Source: an uncultured Oscillospiraceae bacterium
Lineage (GTDB): Bacteria > Bacillota > Clostridia > Oscillospirales > Acutalibacteraceae
Assembly: GCA_959596515.1 (NCBI GenBank)
Contig: CAUFXR010000105.1
Location: 1 to 6,376, forward strand
Reading direction: 5' to 3'
DNA: 6,376 bases
The position numbers and the translations under genes were made by a program. Under the pieces are notes generated by a model. It was given only the letters and a program-made list of their open reading frames with translations. It searched no databases and was not told where the DNA came from. Shown one piece after another: positions 5,853-6,376 of the stretch (the stretch's first letter is position 1; each line of letters begins with the position of its first letter).

Positions 5853-6088
5853 CGAGCGACAACTACCGCGCCGCAAAATAAGGGCAGCAGCTTATGGGCG
5901 ACGACATACAGGCGGGGCGATACTCCCTTATAGCCATAGTCCGAGCGTTCAAAGCGTCGCAGGCATTGGGTAAGGCTGCCTTAAATGAGCAGGGGTGAAA
6001 CTCCCGTGGCGTTGTGCTAACAACCGTCCGCTTTTGCCTTTTCATTTTCGTATTCTCTTTCTATCCCACGAAAGGGGGATTTTCTATT

Positions 6089-6253
6089 ATGGAACAAACG
6101 AAACCAAAATCCCCGGTTGTGCGCGAATACAAAATCGGGGATATAACCTATATCGTCAAAGCCGTTGTAAAAGACGGTGCGAAAGAGGACGCCGCGACAA
6201 AGGTACGCCGCTTAATCCAAAGCAACCTAAAACAAGAAAAAAGCCCGGTATAA
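6089..6253 (+). CDS. tnpW: Transposon-encoded protein TnpW
   Basis: A 54-residue protein recognisable as the TnpW family of small proteins carried by Tn4451-like and related conjugative elements of Clostridia; its function is not established. The family core is visible as VVREYKIGDITYIVKAVVK (residues 10-28), followed by the helix EDAATKVRRLI (33-43) and a basic tail. I chose the ATG at 6089, with an AAGGGGG site (6072-6078) 10 bases upstream; the frame is open further upstream (to 6014), but that extension is hydrophobic and lacks a ribosome binding site. A short hairpin, ATCCC (6063-6067)/GGGAT (6076-6080), overlaps the ribosome binding site. The gene lies 94 bases before the recombinase start in the same direction, an arrangement consistent with a recombination module. 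Confidence 0.87.
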   Translation: MEQTKPKSPVVREYKIGDITYIVKAVVKDGAKEDAATKVRRLIQSNLKQEKSPV

Positions 6254-6295
6254 TGCCGAAAATACTCTCCTATTGCAGACGGGCGGCGGGTTATG

Positions 6296-6304
6296 TGGTA
6301 TAAT
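6296..6304 (+). promoter_or_regulatory. Extended -10 promoter before the recombinase
   Basis: TGG-TATAAT (6296-6304) is a perfect extended -10 (TGnTATAAT), continuing into a TA-repeat tract to about 6313. A candidate -35, TTGCAG (6273-6278), is 20 bases away, too far to be optimal, but extended -10 promoters tolerate a poor -35. Transcription would start near 6311, shortly before the hairpin over the recombinase start. Confidence 0.65.
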
Positions 6305-6318
6305 ATATATATAACCTG

Positions 6319-6365
6319 TTTGTCCGGCTGTCGGAATAGGAGGTAACATGAAACAGCCGGATAAA
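6319..6365 (+). promoter_or_regulatory. Hairpin presenting the recombinase ribosome binding site and start codon in its loop
   Basis: TTTGTCCGGCTGT (6319-6331) pairs with ACAGCCGGATAAA (6353-6365), 13 pairs including one G-U, with a perfect GC-rich 9-bp core. The 21-base loop contains the AGGAGG (6338-6343) and the ATG (6348-6350). The 3' arm is coding sequence (codons 2-6). Confidence 0.7.
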
Positions 6366-6376
6366 TTGACCGCATA
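6348..6376 (+). CDS. Probable large serine recombinase, first nine codons; runs off the right edge
   Basis: The reading frame starts at ATG (6348) with MKQPDKLTA and then TA-, consistent with the beta-strand start of serine recombinases in which a Tyr-x-Arg segment follows a threonine-alanine pair. An AGGAGG site (6338-6343) precedes the ATG by only 4 bases. The call rests largely on context: tnpW directly upstream, an element end, and the resemblance of this opening to TnpX-like recombinases, which excise and integrate such elements at GA sites. Nine residues alone do not prove it, and the catalytic Ser is not in view. Confidence 0.6.

Larger units (their letters stand above)
5666..6088. other. 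Element stretch with no confident gene
   Basis: Between the boundary palindrome and tnpW no gene can be supported with confidence. On the plus strand two short in-frame open frames lie in tandem: 5825-5881 (18 codons, ending DNYRAAK) and 5894-5998 (34 codons, MGDDIQAGRYSLIAIVRAFK and on), the latter with a possible AAGGG site (5880-5884) 9 bases before its ATG. Longer frames on both strands (plus 5659-5973, minus 6045-5863) are arginine-rich and look like shadows. A palindrome GTTGT-GCTA-ACAAC lies at 6011-6024. Confidence 0.4.
5617..6376 (+). mobile_element. End of an integrated TnpX/TnpW-type transposon or integrative conjugative element (partial)
   Basis: From the inferred junction with the NUDIX gene to the right edge, the sequence holds the small gene tnpW and the start of a probable large serine recombinase, both reading away from the junction. 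Elements of the Tn4451/TnpX type integrate at GA dinucleotides by serine recombinase; a GA (minus strand, 5616-5615) sits exactly where the NUDIX homology begins, and a 49-bp imperfect palindrome begins at the next base. The size and cargo of the element lie outside the window. The boundary position is inferred from the NUDIX N-terminus, not from a second copy of the target. Confidence 0.65.

Noticed and set aside
5659..5973. 104-codon plus-strand open frame in the element end
   Set aside because: Arg-rich, low plausibility, no ribosome binding site, and it overlaps the inverted repeats; likely a shadow of GC-rich sequence.
1..6376. CRISPR arrays, tRNA or rRNA genes
   Set aside because: No regularly spaced repeats, no cloverleaf-like segments and no rRNA-like sequence were seen.

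Overview
The window looks like a chromosomal segment of a Gram-positive, moderate-GC anaerobe of the Clostridia (gut Lachnospiraceae or Ruminococcaceae-like). The basis is a groESL operon under a perfect CIRCE operator, strong AGGAGG-type ribosome binding sites, a TTG start, and, at the right edge, the end of a TnpX/TnpW-type mobile element of the kind common in gut Clostridia. This assignment is inference.

Left part (1-2360), all on the minus strand: a CYTH-domain protein and a diacylglycerol-kinase-family lipid kinase form a two-gene operon with an 11-bp gap. Downstream in the same direction lies the heat-shock operon groES-groEL, with its own promoter and CIRCE element (HrcA repression); groEL runs off the left edge. 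A 458-bp gene-less, AT-rich gap (2324-2781) follows.

Middle part (2782-4759), plus strand: a K+/H+ antiporter of the NhaP2/CvrA type (membrane exchanger plus C-terminal RCK_C domain, TTG start), then a small single-domain cupin with both canonical metal-binding motifs intact, its own near-consensus promoter and a clear Rho-independent terminator. A second gene-less stretch (4760-5106) shows short palindromes but no supportable gene.

Right part (5107-6376): a minus-strand NUDIX hydrolase whose native 5' end appears to be replaced by the end of a mobile element. The inferred junction is a GA dinucleotide at 5615-5616. From there the element shows a 49-bp imperfect palindrome, further inverted repeats, the small gene tnpW, an extended -10 promoter, and the first nine codons of what is probably a large serine recombinase, whose ribosome binding site and start codon sit in the loop of a strong predicted hairpin. 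The NUDIX frame reads into the element, creating a possible 70-residue foreign N-terminus.

The most interesting material is this junction and the recombinase leader. I did not find a convincing new multi-gene system; the rest is well-known housekeeping and transport functions.
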